DNA of 64,000 nucleotides from JBCBKP01 sp038521625 (lineage in GTDB: Bacteria; Planctomycetota; Phycisphaerae; Phycisphaerales; UBA1924), in NCBI GenBank assembly GCA_038521625.1, contig JBCBKP010000003.1:193859-257858 (forward strand). The letters are read 5' to 3'. A program made the position numbers and the translations under genes. The notes beneath the pieces were generated by a model. It saw only the letters and a list, made by a program, of their open reading frames with translations. It made no database searches and had not been told where the DNA came from. Position 1 is the stretch's first letter. Each line of letters begins with the position of its first letter. Positions 9,771 to 19,204 of the stretch are shown piece after piece.

Positions 9771-11885
9771 TCAGGCGCCGGCGGCGATGACCTCGTCCTG
9801 GAGGTTCCGCGGCATGGGGCGGTACTCCTCGAACTCCATCGTGTTGCTGGCGCGGCCCTGAGTGAGGCCGCGGAGCGTGGTCGTGTAGCCGAACATCTCG
9901 CTGAGGGGGACCTCGGCGGTGATGAGCTTGACCATGCCGCGGTCCTCGGTGTCGACGATCATGCCGCGGCGGCTGGAGAGGTCGCCGGTGACGTTGCCGA
10001 GGTAGTCCTCGGGCGTGGTGACGACCACCTTCATGATCGGCTCGAGCATGACGGACTTGGCCTTGCTGACGGCCTCGCGGAGGGCGAGGCGGGCGGCCTG
10101 CTCGAAGGCGACCTGGCTCGAGTCGACCTCGTGGTAGGAGCCGTCGACGAGCTCGACGCAGATGTTGATCAGCGGGTAGCTCGCCGAGACACCGGAGATC
10201 GCCGTCTGGCGGATGCCGGTCTCGACCGAGGGGATGAACTCCTTGGGGATCTTGCCGCCGACGACCTTGTTGACGAAGGCGACGTTGTCCTTGAAGTTCA
10301 GCTCCTCGACCTCGGCCTCCTCTGCCGACATCGGCTTGATGTTGATGACGCAGTGCCCGAACTGGCCCGAGCCGCCGGTCTGCTTCTTGAACTTGCCCTC
10401 GATCTTGTCCGCGGCGCCCTGGATGGCCTCGCGGTAGGACACCCGCGGCTTGCCGACCTCGACGTTGACCTTCATGTCGCGGGTGATCTTGTTGGTGATG
10501 ATCTCGAGGTGGAGCTCACCCATGCCGGCGATGATGGTCTGGCCGGTCTCCTCGTTGTACTCGGAGCGGAAGGAGGGGTCCTCGCGCTTGATGGTCGTGA
10601 GGGCCTCGGTCAGCTTCTTCTTGTCGTCGGCGGTCTTGGGCTCGATCGACATGCTGATGACCGGCTCGGGGAAGGTCATCCGCTCGAGCACGATCGGGTT
10701 GTCGGCGGCGCAGAGCGTGTCGCCGGTGATCGAGTTCTTGATGCCGACCAGGGCCACGATGTTGCCGGCGGTGACCGCGTCGAGCGACTCGCGGCTGTTG
10801 GCGTGCATCTCGAAGATCCGGCTCGCGTTCTCCTTCTTGCCGTTGCCCGGGTTCAGGATTCGCGTGCCCTTCTCGAGCGTGCCCGAGTAGACGCGGACGT
10901 AGGTCAGATCGCCGTGGGTATCCGAGACGACCTTGAAGACGAGGCCGGAGAACGGCGCCTTGGGGTCGTGCGGGCGGCTGAGCTTCTCGCTCTCGTCCTT
11001 GGGGTTGGTGCCCTGGACCTCGGGGACCTCGGTCGGGTTGGGCAGGTAGTCGATGATGCCGTCGATGAGGCGCTGGACCCCGATGTTCTTGAGGGCCGAG
11101 CCGGTGAAGACCGGGTTGCACTCCCGGGCGATCGTGCCCTTGCGCAGCGCGGCGCGGATCTCGTCGTCGGTGATCGAGCTCTCGTCCTCGAGGTACCGCT
11201 CCATGAGCTCCTCGTCGAGCTCGACGGCCTTCTCGATGAGCATGTGGCGCCACTCGGCCGCCTTGTCCTCGAGCTCGGCGGGGATGTCGCGCTCGACGAC
11301 GTTCTCGCCCTTGTCGCCCTCGAAGAAGTACGCCCGCATGGTCAGCAGGTCGATCAGGCCCTGGAAGTCGTTGCCGTGGCCGATCGGGTACTGCACCGCG
11401 ATCGGGTTGGCCCCGAGCCGCTTGATGATCGAGTTGAAGCTGAACTCGAAGTCGGCGCCGAGCTTGTCCATCTTGTTGATGAAGCAGCAGCGGGGCACGT
11501 CGTAGCGGTCGGCCTGGCGCCAGACGGTCTCGGACTGGGCCTCGACGCCCTCCTTGCCGTCGAAGACGGCGACCGCGCCGTCGAGGACACGCATCGAACG
11601 CTCGACCTCGATCGTGAAGTCGACGTGCCCGGGCGTATCGATGATGTTGATCTTGTAATCGACGCCGTCTTTCTGCCACGGGCAGGTCGTCGCGGCCGAC
11701 TGGATCGTGATGCCGCGATCCTGCTCCTCCTGGAGGAAGTCCATGGTCGCGGTGCCCTCGTGCACCTCACCGATCTTGTAGCTCTTGCCGGTGTAGTAGA
11801 GGATGCGCTCGGTGCACGTCGTCTTGCCCGCGTCGATGTGGGCACAGATGCCGATGTTTCGGATGTTCGTCAGTTCGGTCGTCAT
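9771..11885 (-). CDS. fusA: Translation elongation factor G
   Basis: The 704-residue GTPase drives ribosomal translocation and recycling. G1 is AHIDAGKTTCTERIL, the switch I region holds GTATMDFLQEEQDRGITI, G3 is DTPGHVDF and G4 is NKMDK. Domains II-V follow, with family motifs such as GMGELHLEI and RRGMI. Length is typical. It stands alone here rather than in the str operon (no rpsL, rpsG or tuf adjacent). The 384-bp upstream region holds a candidate promoter and a small leader ORF. Confidence 0.96.
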   Translation of the reverse strand: MTTELTNIRNIGICAHIDAGKTTCTERILYYTGKSYKIGEVHEGTATMDFLQEEQDRGITIQSAATTCPWQKDGVDYKINIIDTPGHVDFTIEVERSMRVLDGAVAVFDGKEGVEAQSETVWRQADRYDVPRCCFINKMDKLGADFEFSFNSIIKRLGANPIAVQYPIGHGNDFQGLIDLLTMRAYFFEGDKGENVVERDIPAELEDKAAEWRHMLIEKAVELDEELMERYLEDESSITDDEIRAALRKGTIARECNPVFTGSALKNIGVQRLIDGIIDYLPNPTEVPEVQGTNPKDESEKLSRPHDPKAPFSGLVFKVVSDTHGDLTYVRVYSGTLEKGTRILNPGNGKKENASRIFEMHANSRESLDAVTAGNIVALVGIKNSITGDTLCAADNPIVLERMTFPEPVISMSIEPKTADDKKKLTEALTTIKREDPSFRSEYNEETGQTIIAGMGELHLEIITNKITRDMKVNVEVGKPRVSYREAIQGAADKIEGKFKKQTGGSGQFGHCVINIKPMSAEEAEVEELNFKDNVAFVNKVVGGKIPKEFIPSVETGIRQTAISGVSASYPLINICVELVDGSYHEVDSSQVAFEQAARLALREAVSKAKSVMLEPIMKVVVTTPEDYLGNVTGDLSSRRGMIVDTEDRGMVKLITAEVPLSEMFGYTTTLRGLTQGRASNTMEFEEYRPMPRNLQDEVIAAGA

Positions 11886-12096
11886 CGCCAGTCACCCCTC
11901 GTCGGTCTCGGGCGAGCAGCCTCGGAGACCACAGCGGCTGGGGCCGCCTGATATGGCCCGTCGCCGGAACTCTTGGACATATTCGATCGGTGTGCCGGTT
12001 CGTTTGCGGGGAGGCACCCAAGCCCCGTTCTGTCGCTTGTCTTCGCTCGCGAGATCGTGCGGTCGAGTCCGATCCCATCGGGTCGGGCGCCGACGG

Positions 12097-12168
12097 TCAG
12101 AGACCCCTCGCCGAGGCGGTCGCCTCAGTCGGACGGGGCATCTCCGTTTCCGGGTCGTCTTCGCTCAT
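12097..12168 (-). other. Possible 23-codon leader ORF upstream of fusA
   Basis: ATG 12168 follows GAGAAGG at suitable spacing and opens a 23-residue acidic frame (MSEDDPETEMPRP...) ending in TGA, downstream of the candidate fusA promoter. It could be a leader peptide or chance. Apart from this ORF and the promoter, 11886-12269 shows nothing recognisable. Confidence 0.2.
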
Positions 12169-12191
12169 GGCCTTCTCGCGGATCGAGCAAA

Positions 12192-12219
12192 ATGCTAGAC
12201 CGTCCCACGCCGAGATCAA
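12192..12219 (-). promoter_or_regulatory. Candidate fusA promoter
   Basis: Minus-strand TTGATC (12214-12219) and TAGCAT (12192-12197) are separated by 16 bp. This would give a leader of about 300 nt before the fusA ATG. Both hexamers are only moderate matches. Confidence 0.35.
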
Positions 12220-12269
12220 CCTCGGTCGCGACCCGATGATCGCCCCAAGTCCCTGGCTTTACCGGATCT

Positions 12270-14480
12270 TCACGGACCCAGCCACCGCCGGATCCCCGCT
12301 CGCTGCGCCTCATCCAGCCCGATGAGCGGGTCAAGGCGGAGCATCTCGTCCCGTTTCGCGAGCTCCTCGGCCCAGCGTCTGGCCGCGCCGTCGTCGCCGC
12401 CCTCCCGGGCCAGCAGAAACAGCCGCCACGCCGGGGCGATGGCGCTCCGATCGATCTCCGCGGCCCGCTCGAGCGCCTCACGGGCCTGGCTCGTCCGATC
12501 CGGCAGCGACGCGCCCGGGGCGGCGAGTTCCTGCTCGATCGCGGAGGCGGCCCGGATCGCCGAGGCCAGCTCCAGCCATCGGCCGGCCTCATCGGGACGG
12601 ATCTCGGCGGAGGCCTGAGCCTCGCCGATCGCCGCGAGCGCCGTGGCGCCGTCAGCGTTCGCGTTCGCCAGTGCTATGAGCAGACGCACGCGCGACGAGC
12701 GGGTCGCGGCGTGTCCCGCTCGGATCTCTATCGCCCGTTCCAGGTGTTGGTCGGTGCGCCGGCCGGCCTCGATGAAGCCCGATCGGGTCCGGCGCTCGAA
12801 GGCCGGCAGCTCGCGGATCGGCACCGCGGCCCGGTCGAGCGCCGATTCCCATCGGGCAAAGGGAACCACGCCGAGCAGCGCCGCCCACGCGGCCAGCGCG
12901 ACGCCGCCAGCGACGCAAGAGACTCGGGCGGCCCGGTGCCACGGTCTGCGGGTTCGCTCACTCGTTGTGCTGGCGTCGGGCCCCGCCGCGCCCGCGATGA
13001 GCACCGCGAACACCGGCGCCGAGCCGACGAGCACAGGGGTGACCTCGATCTGGGCGTGGACCAGCAGCGCGGCGGCGGCGCCGAGCGCGAGGCCGGCACC
13101 GGCGGTCCCCAGGCGCAGCACGCCCCATGCCGCAGCCAACCCGAGTGCGAGCGACAGGATCCGCAGGATCGACTGGCCCGGCTCGGCCGCGAGCAGCGCG
13201 ATCTCGATTCCGCCGCCGATCAGTGTGAGCGTTCCCAGGACGGCCAGAAGCGCGCGGGTCTCGGCCTTCTCGATCGGCGCATCGCTCCACGACTTCGCCG
13301 GGTCGGACGACACGGTCCACGCCCATCTCCCGAGGAGGATCAGCCAGGCGAGCCCGAAGAGCCCGAGCGTCGCCAGCCAATCGAAGGCGACGCTGTGCGG
13401 GCTCGAGACCGCCTCGGGGCTGATGTCGGGGCGCGCCGCGACGTACGCCGTCTGGAAGCCGTCCGGACCCACACCAACGAGCGGTGAGCCGGCGAAGATC
13501 TCGGTCGCCGTCTCGACATAGAACCACCGGAAGAGCAGGCTCAGCTCGCCGAGCGATTCGCCCACGAGGCCGCGGACGACGAGCGCCGCTAGCGCCGCCG
13601 CGATCGCGGCGGGCAGCGCGAGCCGGCGGGCCCAGGCGAGCCTCGGGAGGCCGAGTGTCGCGAGGCCGACGATCGCGCCGACAACGCCCGCGCCGAGGCC
13701 GCCCTTCGAGCCGGACATCCACAGGGCAGCCCCGCCGAGCAGCGCGAGGCCGGCCGAGATCGCGAGATCTGTGCGATGCTTCAGTGATCCCGCGATCGCG
13801 ACGATGCCGCCCGCCAGCATCGCGGAGGCGAAGCTCGCGAAGACGTTGGCGAGGCCGAACCAGCCGGTGGCCTCGGGCTGGTTCAGTCGGCGCTCGAACG
13901 AGCGAGCCTGCGCGGAGTCGGGGCGCCAGCCCTGGGCGGCCAGGAAGCTCTCGGGGTCGCGGCGGAAGGCCTCGACCGTGGACGCGTGCTCGATGGTGAT
14001 CTGCCAGACGCCCTTGACGATGACCATCGCGATCACGCCGAAGCCGACGGCCAGCGTGAGGCGGCGGAGCCTGGGGTCGAGAGACATCGCTCGGACCGCG
14101 ACACCGGCAGCGAGCGCCCCGGCCCACGGCATGCCTCGTTCCAGGTCCGACAGCCCAGTCGGCCCGTCGTGTCGGTGAATCACCAGGGCGACGGCGCCGA
14201 CGACAACCAGCCCGAGTTCCGGCGTTCCCGATCGAGCGCGCAGCACGGTCAGGGACGCGAGCAGCACCAGCAGCGTGTCGAGCGCAAGCGAGAACGAGGG
14301 TGTGAAGCCGGTCCGCGGCACGTACTGGATCAGCGGATCCGCGTCGAAGTGCGGGAAGGGTTCGCTGGTCGCGAGCGCACGCGTCATCGCGGCGATCATG
14401 ACAGCCGCCCAGAGCAGCCAATCGAGCGGACGCGTCGCGCGGTCGGGCTCGCGCGGGATGTTGTTCCGGCTCTTGGTCAT
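12270..14480 (-). CDS. O-antigen ligase/polymerase family membrane protein (Wzy_C type)
   Basis: The 736-residue protein has about a dozen hydrophobic segments. SGSKGG, and GVGPDGFQTAY followed by SPHSVAFDWLATLG, match the large periplasmic loop of O-antigen ligases (WaaL) and Wzy-like polymerases. The C-terminal ~170 residues, beginning after the last membrane helix near PFARWESALDR, are helical and Ala-rich like TPR repeats, as in many planctomycete members. Its ATG overlaps the stop of the preceding GlcNAc-1-P transferase gene by 4 bp (ATGA), indicating translational coupling. The pair suggests synthesis of a lipid-linked surface glycan. Whether it acts as ligase or polymerase cannot be decided from sequence. 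Confidence 0.82.
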   Translation of the reverse strand: MTKSRNNIPREPDRATRPLDWLLWAAVMIAAMTRALATSEPFPHFDADPLIQYVPRTGFTPSFSLALDTLLVLLASLTVLRARSGTPELGLVVVGAVALVIHRHDGPTGLSDLERGMPWAGALAAGVAVRAMSLDPRLRRLTLAVGFGVIAMVIVKGVWQITIEHASTVEAFRRDPESFLAAQGWRPDSAQARSFERRLNQPEATGWFGLANVFASFASAMLAGGIVAIAGSLKHRTDLAISAGLALLGGAALWMSGSKGGLGAGVVGAIVGLATLGLPRLAWARRLALPAAIAAALAALVVRGLVGESLGELSLLFRWFYVETATEIFAGSPLVGVGPDGFQTAYVAARPDISPEAVSSPHSVAFDWLATLGLFGLAWLILLGRWAWTVSSDPAKSWSDAPIEKAETRALLAVLGTLTLIGGGIEIALLAAEPGQSILRILSLALGLAAAWGVLRLGTAGAGLALGAAAALLVHAQIEVTPVLVGSAPVFAVLIAGAAGPDASTTSERTRRPWHRAARVSCVAGGVALAAWAALLGVVPFARWESALDRAAVPIRELPAFERRTRSGFIEAGRRTDQHLERAIEIRAGHAATRSSRVRLLIALANANADGATALAAIGEAQASAEIRPDEAGRWLELASAIRAASAIEQELAAPGASLPDRTSQAREALERAAEIDRSAIAPAWRLFLLAREGGDDGAARRWAEELAKRDEMLRLDPLIGLDEAQRAGIRRWLGP

Positions 14481-15628
14481 CGCGGGTGCAGCGAGAGTGA
14501 GTCCGGGCGTGCTCCCGCCGGCGAGCTGGAATACTCGAGCAGCGCGATCACGCCGAGAAGGAGAAGCGTCTGGACCCCAGCGAGGGTCGCCTGCCAGGCC
14601 TCGAGGCGGGGGAGTGCCACGCCGGCGAGCGCGGTCGCGCCCGTCAGGCCCCAGATCACCAGGACGGCGGTCGTCTTGCCGAATCCTCGCTTGACGAGAC
14701 GGTGGGAGAGGTGCTGCAGGTCGCCGACCATCGGGCTGCGGCCCTGGCGCAGGCGGATGAGCGTGACGCTGACCATGTCGTAGAGCGGCACGGCGAGGAC
14801 GACCAGCGGCATCAGCACGCCGTACCATCCGCCGGCGAGCGGCTCCCCGGTGGGGCTCTCGCCGATGTAGGTCGTCCGGACGGTGAGGTAGGCCAGCGCG
14901 AAGCCGAGGACGAGGCTGCCCCCGTCTCCCATGAAGATCCGAGCACCCGGGAAGTTGAACGGCAGGTAGCCGAGGCAAGCGCCCACGAGCAACGCGAGGG
15001 CCGAGGCGACGAACCACTGCTGGCTGAGCAGTGCGGCGCCGAGGAACGCCGCGGCGCAGATCGCGGCGACCCCGGCGCTGAGACCGTCCATGTTGTCGAT
15101 GAAGTTCATCGCGTTGGTGACGGCGACGAACCACAGCACGGTGACGAGGACGCTGAGCCACGCACCGCCGACGTGCGCGTCGGCGAGCTCGAGCAGGCGC
15201 GTGCCCTCGACGACACCGGCGCCGGTGACGACCAGCACCGGCGGAACCACCATGACCACCAGCTTCAGCAGCGGGCCCAGCGGACGCCGGTCGTCGATCA
15301 GGCCGAGGACGTGCACGAGCGCCAGGCAGGCGAGCATCAGAACCGCCGGCCCGGTTTTCGTCCGGACGCCCTCGGCGTGGACGCGGAGGTCATCGGGGAG
15401 CAGGTCGGCCCCGTGCCAGAAGGCCGCCAGTGCCGCGATGAGCGGGAGCCAGAGCCCGGCGAAGATGCCGATGCCGCCCGTGTTCGGGATCCCGCGCGCC
15501 GCCTCCTTAAACTGGCCATCGCGCGGCGCCGTATCGACCGCGCGCCGGCCGGCACGCAGCGCGATCGCCGTCACGACGGCCGCGATCAGGGCGGCGACGG
15601 GGATGAGCCCGAGGATCGGCCAGATCAT
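14477..15628 (-). CDS. Undecaprenyl-phosphate N-acetylhexosamine-1-phosphate transferase (WecA/MraY family)
   Basis: The 383-residue polytopic enzyme should transfer a sugar-1-phosphate from UDP-HexNAc to undecaprenyl phosphate at the inner face of the membrane. Motifs: IDDRRPLGP (from residue 111), TNAMNFIDNMDGLSAG (171-186) with the catalytic Asp-rich segment, FMGDGGSLVLGF (232-243), and HLSHRLVKRGFGKTTAVL for sugar-nucleotide recognition. The His-containing loop follows WecA/TagO more than MraY, and no murein genes are nearby. It overlaps both neighbours by 4 bp: the YwaF-like gene upstream and the O-antigen ligase downstream. Start ATG 15628 follows from that coupling and from the first membrane helix. 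Confidence 0.88.
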   Translation of the reverse strand: MIWPILGLIPVAALIAAVVTAIALRAGRRAVDTAPRDGQFKEAARGIPNTGGIGIFAGLWLPLIAALAAFWHGADLLPDDLRVHAEGVRTKTGPAVLMLACLALVHVLGLIDDRRPLGPLLKLVVMVVPPVLVVTGAGVVEGTRLLELADAHVGGAWLSVLVTVLWFVAVTNAMNFIDNMDGLSAGVAAICAAAFLGAALLSQQWFVASALALLVGACLGYLPFNFPGARIFMGDGGSLVLGFALAYLTVRTTYIGESPTGEPLAGGWYGVLMPLVVLAVPLYDMVSVTLIRLRQGRSPMVGDLQHLSHRLVKRGFGKTTAVLVIWGLTGATALAGVALPRLEAWQATLAGVQTLLLLGVIALLEYSSSPAGARPDSLSLHPR

Positions 15629-16386
15629 GCCGCGGCCTCGGCGTTCTCCTGCGAGGGCACAGCTCTGATCGCAGGATCGGGCCGGCGTGATGTCACCAGC
15701 AGCGTGACCGCCCAGACGAGCGCCATGACGGCGTGGGCGATCAGAACGATCAGGAACGCACGCCTGGGCCAGGGCCCCAGGACATCGAAGACGGTCCGGC
15801 TGTCCGGATCGGTGTCGCCGATCCAGACGTAATTCGACCCGAGCGTGGCATTGATCGGAACCGCGGCGATCAGCAGCGCGGCGGTCGCGAGGAGGAGCGC
15901 CGCGGCGTCCCGCGGGCGTGGGCGGTAGCGGCCGACGGCGCCGATGTAGACCGCCGTGCCGACGAGCCCGCCGTGCTGGAGCCAGTACAGCCAGTAGACG
16001 GCGTCGGCCGGGCCGACCTTGACCGTGGGCGTCACGAAGGCCTGTGTGGTGAGGGCGTAGCCCCAGAAGAACGTGACCGTCTGGGCCCAACGCAGACTCG
16101 GCATCAGCATCGCGATCCCGGCGATCCAGGCACCGATGTCGCAGACGTGCAGCGGGATGTCCATCGCCGGCTCGAATCCGTTCGGCTCGAGCGCCCCGTG
16201 GACGACGTACCAGGTCTGCGAGGCCAGGAGCACGACGCCGCACGCGCGTCGCAGGGCGGCCTCACGCGGCGTGCCGCGCCATCGGCGGCCCAGGGTGACG
16301 ATCGCCGCGATGGTGAGCGTCCAGCCGACGAAGACCGCGAGGTGCGTCAGGCCGTACGGCTCGAACTCGGCTGGCCACCAGTCCAT
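15625..16386 (-). CDS. TIGR02206/YwaF-like integral membrane protein
   Basis: The 253-residue protein has about six or seven membrane segments. MDIPLHVCDIGAWIAG and the later LGSNYVWIGD region match the conserved pattern of the TIGR02206 family (B. subtilis YwaF), whose function is not established. It starts 9 bp after the rlmN stop and its TGA overlaps the ATG of the next gene, so it is transcribed within the rlmN-to-ligase operon. A role in envelope glycan assembly is suggested only by position. Confidence 0.75.
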   Translation of the reverse strand: MDWWPAEFEPYGLTHLAVFVGWTLTIAAIVTLGRRWRGTPREAALRRACGVVLLASQTWYVVHGALEPNGFEPAMDIPLHVCDIGAWIAGIAMLMPSLRWAQTVTFFWGYALTTQAFVTPTVKVGPADAVYWLYWLQHGGLVGTAVYIGAVGRYRPRPRDAAALLLATAALLIAAVPINATLGSNYVWIGDTDPDSRTVFDVLGPWPRRAFLIVLIAHAVMALVWAVTLLVTSRRPDPAIRAVPSQENAEAAA

Positions 16387-16395
16387 CCGGGGAGC

Positions 16396-17550
16396 CTACC
16401 TGGCGGCTTCGTGTCGGAGCTGGCCGCAGGCAGCGGCGATGTCGCGCCCCCGGCTGGCCCGGATGTGCGCGTTGACGCCGCTCGCCCGAAGAACCTCCTG
16501 GAAGTGGTGGACGTCGCCGGAACGCGGGCGTTCGAACGGCAGCCCCTCGACCTCGTTGTAGCGGATGAGATTCACGTTGGCCCGCAGCGTCCGGGCGACC
16601 TCGGCGAGCTCGCGGGCGTGCCGGTCCTGGTCGTTGACGCCGCCGAGCAGGATGTACTCGAGCGTGATCTCGCGTCCGGTCTTCTCGAACCAACGCTGGC
16701 AGGCGGTGAGAAGCTGGTCGATGGTGGTGAACTCGGCCCAGGGGATCAGCTCGCGACGGAGCTCGTCGTTCGGCGCGTGCAGCGATAGGGCCAGGGTCAC
16801 CGGCAGCTCGAGCTCGCCCGCGAGCTTCTCAATCGCCCGGTGCATGCCGACGGTCGAGATGGTGATCTTTCGGGCGCTGATACCGAGGCCCCAGGGTGCG
16901 GCGATCGTGCGAGCGGCGTGCACGACGGGCTTGAAGTTCGCGAGCGGCTCGCCCATGCCCATGAACACGATGTTGGTGATGCGCCCGACCTCGGGCAGGC
17001 GGGCCAGTCGCCAGACCTGCTCGACGATCCGGCCGGCGGAGAGGTTGCCATCGAGGCCCCCGAGCCCGGAGGCGCAGAACCGGCAGCCGACCGGGCAGCC
17101 GACCTGGCTGGAGATGCAGGCCGTCTTGCGTAAGCCGTCCTCGGCGGGGATCATGACGCACTCGGTCTGGCGCGAGGGGTCGCCCGCCTCGTAGTCGAAC
17201 CCCGAGGCGCCGAGCACCGGCAGGCTGGTTGCCAGCGTGCCGACCATCGGGTCCCCTGCGTCGCTCCGTGGCTCGGTCGCGCCATCGCTCCATTGCAGCA
17301 GCAGCTTCTGCGTCTTGTCGGTCGCGGCCTGGTGCGCGACCACCTCGGCCGAGAGGAAGGTCATCTCGGCGGCCAGCCGCTCGCGATCCCTGGCCGAGAG
17401 GTTGGTCATCGCCATCGGATCGGCGACGCCCTTGAGGTAGACCCATTCGAGGATCTGCTTCGCCCGGAACGCCGACAGGCCGCGCTCGAGGCACCAGGCC
17501 TTCAGCGACTGGGGTGTGTGCTCGAAAATGTGGTCGTTTGGGTGCTGCAA
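16396..17550 (-). CDS. rlmN: Dual-specificity 23S rRNA/tRNA adenine-C2 methyltransferase
   Basis: The 384-residue radical SAM enzyme methylates C2 of A2503 in 23S rRNA and A37 of some tRNAs. The iron-sulphur cluster Cys are in QVGCPVGCRFCASG (Cys152, 156, 159). GMGEPLANF, SLHAPNDELR and GVNDQDRHARELA follow in family order. Compared with the usual pattern, in which the strand LLLQWSDG runs directly into TECVMIPAEDG, residues about 91-126 are an extra segment, so this copy carries an insertion of about 35 residues before the cluster. It heads a four-gene operon. Confidence 0.93.
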   Translation of the reverse strand: MQHPNDHIFEHTPQSLKAWCLERGLSAFRAKQILEWVYLKGVADPMAMTNLSARDRERLAAEMTFLSAEVVAHQAATDKTQKLLLQWSDGATEPRSDAGDPMVGTLATSLPVLGASGFDYEAGDPSRQTECVMIPAEDGLRKTACISSQVGCPVGCRFCASGLGGLDGNLSAGRIVEQVWRLARLPEVGRITNIVFMGMGEPLANFKPVVHAARTIAAPWGLGISARKITISTVGMHRAIEKLAGELELPVTLALSLHAPNDELRRELIPWAEFTTIDQLLTACQRWFEKTGREITLEYILLGGVNDQDRHARELAEVARTLRANVNLIRYNEVEGLPFERPRSGDVHHFQEVLRASGVNAHIRASRGRDIAAACGQLRHEAAR

Positions 17551-17635
17551 CCCGAGATCGTAGAGGCGATGCGGCCCCGTCCTCGCGAGCGCAGGCCCGC
17601 GGCCGGCCCCTCGCGGGCGGAGGACTGTGACCGGT

Positions 17636-18061
17636 TCAGTTCGGGTTGATGGTCAGACGGACACTCGGAGGCCGGCTGGAGAAGCCGGACGCGAACCCCC
17701 CGAACGTGTCGTCGCGATCCTCGAGGCTCTGGGTCATGTAGATCTCGTCGATGCTGGTCGGCAGCTGCGTGACCGCAGCCGAGCCCGACCACCAGACGCC
17801 CTCGTCGCCGCGGATATCGATGAAGACCGCCGTGGGGAGGCTCTTGAACGGGATCTCGACGACGGCGACGCCGCGGGCGTCGGTGCGGTCCTCGACGGTC
17901 TCCAGGCCGAGCTCACCTGGCGGCTTGCCGGCCCGGATGCGGAACGGCGCGGAGATGAGGCCGCGACCGGAGGCGTCGGCGGCCTCGACGGTGACGCGGG
18001 CCGTGGTGCAGGCCGGGAGGAGAAGGAGGGCAGCGATGAGCAGGAGCGCGATCCGCATCAT
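17636..18061 (-). CDS. Small lipoprotein of unknown function
   Basis: The 141-residue product begins MMRIALLLIAALLLLPACTT, a lipoprotein signal with lipobox LPAC. The mature part has the pattern of a single beta-sandwich (carboxypeptidase-regulatory-like: DASGRGLISAPF, DARGVAVVEI). The start overlaps the ispH stop (ATGATG), so it is coupled to ispH; the second ATG at 18058 is an equally possible start. No specific function is recognised. Confidence 0.7.
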   Translation of the reverse strand: MMRIALLLIAALLLLPACTTARVTVEAADASGRGLISAPFRIRAGKPPGELGLETVEDRTDARGVAVVEIPFKSLPTAVFIDIRGDEGVWWSGSAAVTQLPTSIDEIYMTQSLEDRDDTFGGFASGFSSRPPSVRLTINPN

Positions 18062-19104
18062 GCGCTCCTGACCGACACCGTCACCGGGACCGTGCCGTAC
18101 AGGTCGGCGGTCACGACCGGTGCCTCGACGCGGATCTTGCGGTCGCCGGGGTCGATGCCCTCGCTCTTCATGGCGCGCTTGAGGCTTATGGGCAGGCCGA
18201 ACTCGACGTGCTCGTCGAAGACCGTCGCCACCTCGATCTCGGCGCCGTGCTCATCGACGAGCTTCTTGCAGAGGTCGGCCACGAGGTCCTCGGGCGCGGA
18301 CGCGCCGGCCGTGATGAGGATCCGGGCGTTCTCGGCTTCGGGCAGCCAGGTCGGGTCGAGTTCGGAGACGTCGTCGAGCAATTCGGCGTTCGTACCGACG
18401 TTCTTCGAGATCTCGGTGAGGCGCACCGAGTTGGACGAGTTCGTCGAGCCGATGACGAGGACCAGGTCCACCTCGGGCGCGATGAGGCGGACCGCCTGCT
18501 GGCGATTCGTCGTCGCGTAGCAGATGTCCTCGCTCGGCGGCGCCTTGATCTCGGGGTACGCCTGTTTGAGCGCGCTGATGATCACGCCCGCGTCGTCGGT
18601 CGAGAGCGTGGTCTGCGTCAGGTAGACGAGCTTGCTCGGGTCAGAGATGTCGAGCGACGGGATGCACTCGGGCGATTCGACGACCTGGATGGCGTCCGGT
18701 GCCTCGCCGCGGGTGCCGACGACCTCCTGGTGGTCGGCGTGGCCGACGAGCAGAATCTGGTAGCCCTGCTTGGCGTAGCGGATGGCTTCGGAGTGGACCT
18801 TGGTCACCAGCGGGCAGGTCGCGTCGATCGCCCGCAGGCCGCGCTGCTCGGCCGCCCTGCGGACCGCGGGGCTGATGCCGTGGGCGCTGAAGACGATGAT
18901 GTGGCCCTCGGGGACCTCGGCGACCTCTTCCACGAAGACCACGCCCTGATCGCGGAACCTGTTGACCACGTGCTTGTTATGCACGATCTCGTGGTAGACG
19001 TAGATGGTCTCGTTGGGGTAGAGGTCCAGCACCTGATCGACGACGTCGATGGCCATCCGCACGCCGGCGCAGAAGCCTCTCGGATTGGCGAGCACGACAC
19101 GCAT
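18058..19104 (-). CDS. ispH: 4-hydroxy-3-methylbut-2-enyl diphosphate reductase
   Basis: The 348-residue iron-sulphur enzyme performs the last step of the MEP isoprenoid pathway, giving IPP and DMAPP. The three cluster Cys are visible: NPRGFCAGV (Cys12), DATCPLV (Cys97) and EDICYATTNRQQA (Cys195). Substrate-binding His occur in YHEIVHNKHVV and SAHG. The TNRQ and TNSSNS motifs are typical. The C-terminal region after residue 300 is somewhat longer than in E. coli. It is divergent from the pseudopilin gene at 19205. Confidence 0.95.
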   Translation of the reverse strand: MRVVLANPRGFCAGVRMAIDVVDQVLDLYPNETIYVYHEIVHNKHVVNRFRDQGVVFVEEVAEVPEGHIIVFSAHGISPAVRRAAEQRGLRAIDATCPLVTKVHSEAIRYAKQGYQILLVGHADHQEVVGTRGEAPDAIQVVESPECIPSLDISDPSKLVYLTQTTLSTDDAGVIISALKQAYPEIKAPPSEDICYATTNRQQAVRLIAPEVDLVLVIGSTNSSNSVRLTEISKNVGTNAELLDDVSELDPTWLPEAENARILITAGASAPEDLVADLCKKLVDEHGAEIEVATVFDEHVEFGLPISLKRAMKSEGIDPGDRKIRVEAPVVTADLYGTVPVTVSVRSA

Positions 19105-19204
19105 GGGCGACTCCTCGGCCCGGTCCTTCGGGCGCAGACAGGTTAGGAAGTTCGCGGGGCGTTAGTCTGGCGGCTCGATCTGGTTGGGGCTTGGAGGGCC
19201 GAAC

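Noticed and set aside
10131..11951. 606-codon plus-strand open frame opposite fusA
   Set aside because: Antisense artefact; the minus strand is unmistakable EF-G.
9771..12269. A str ribosomal-protein operon around fusA
   Set aside because: No rpsL, rpsG or tuf frames are present on either side.
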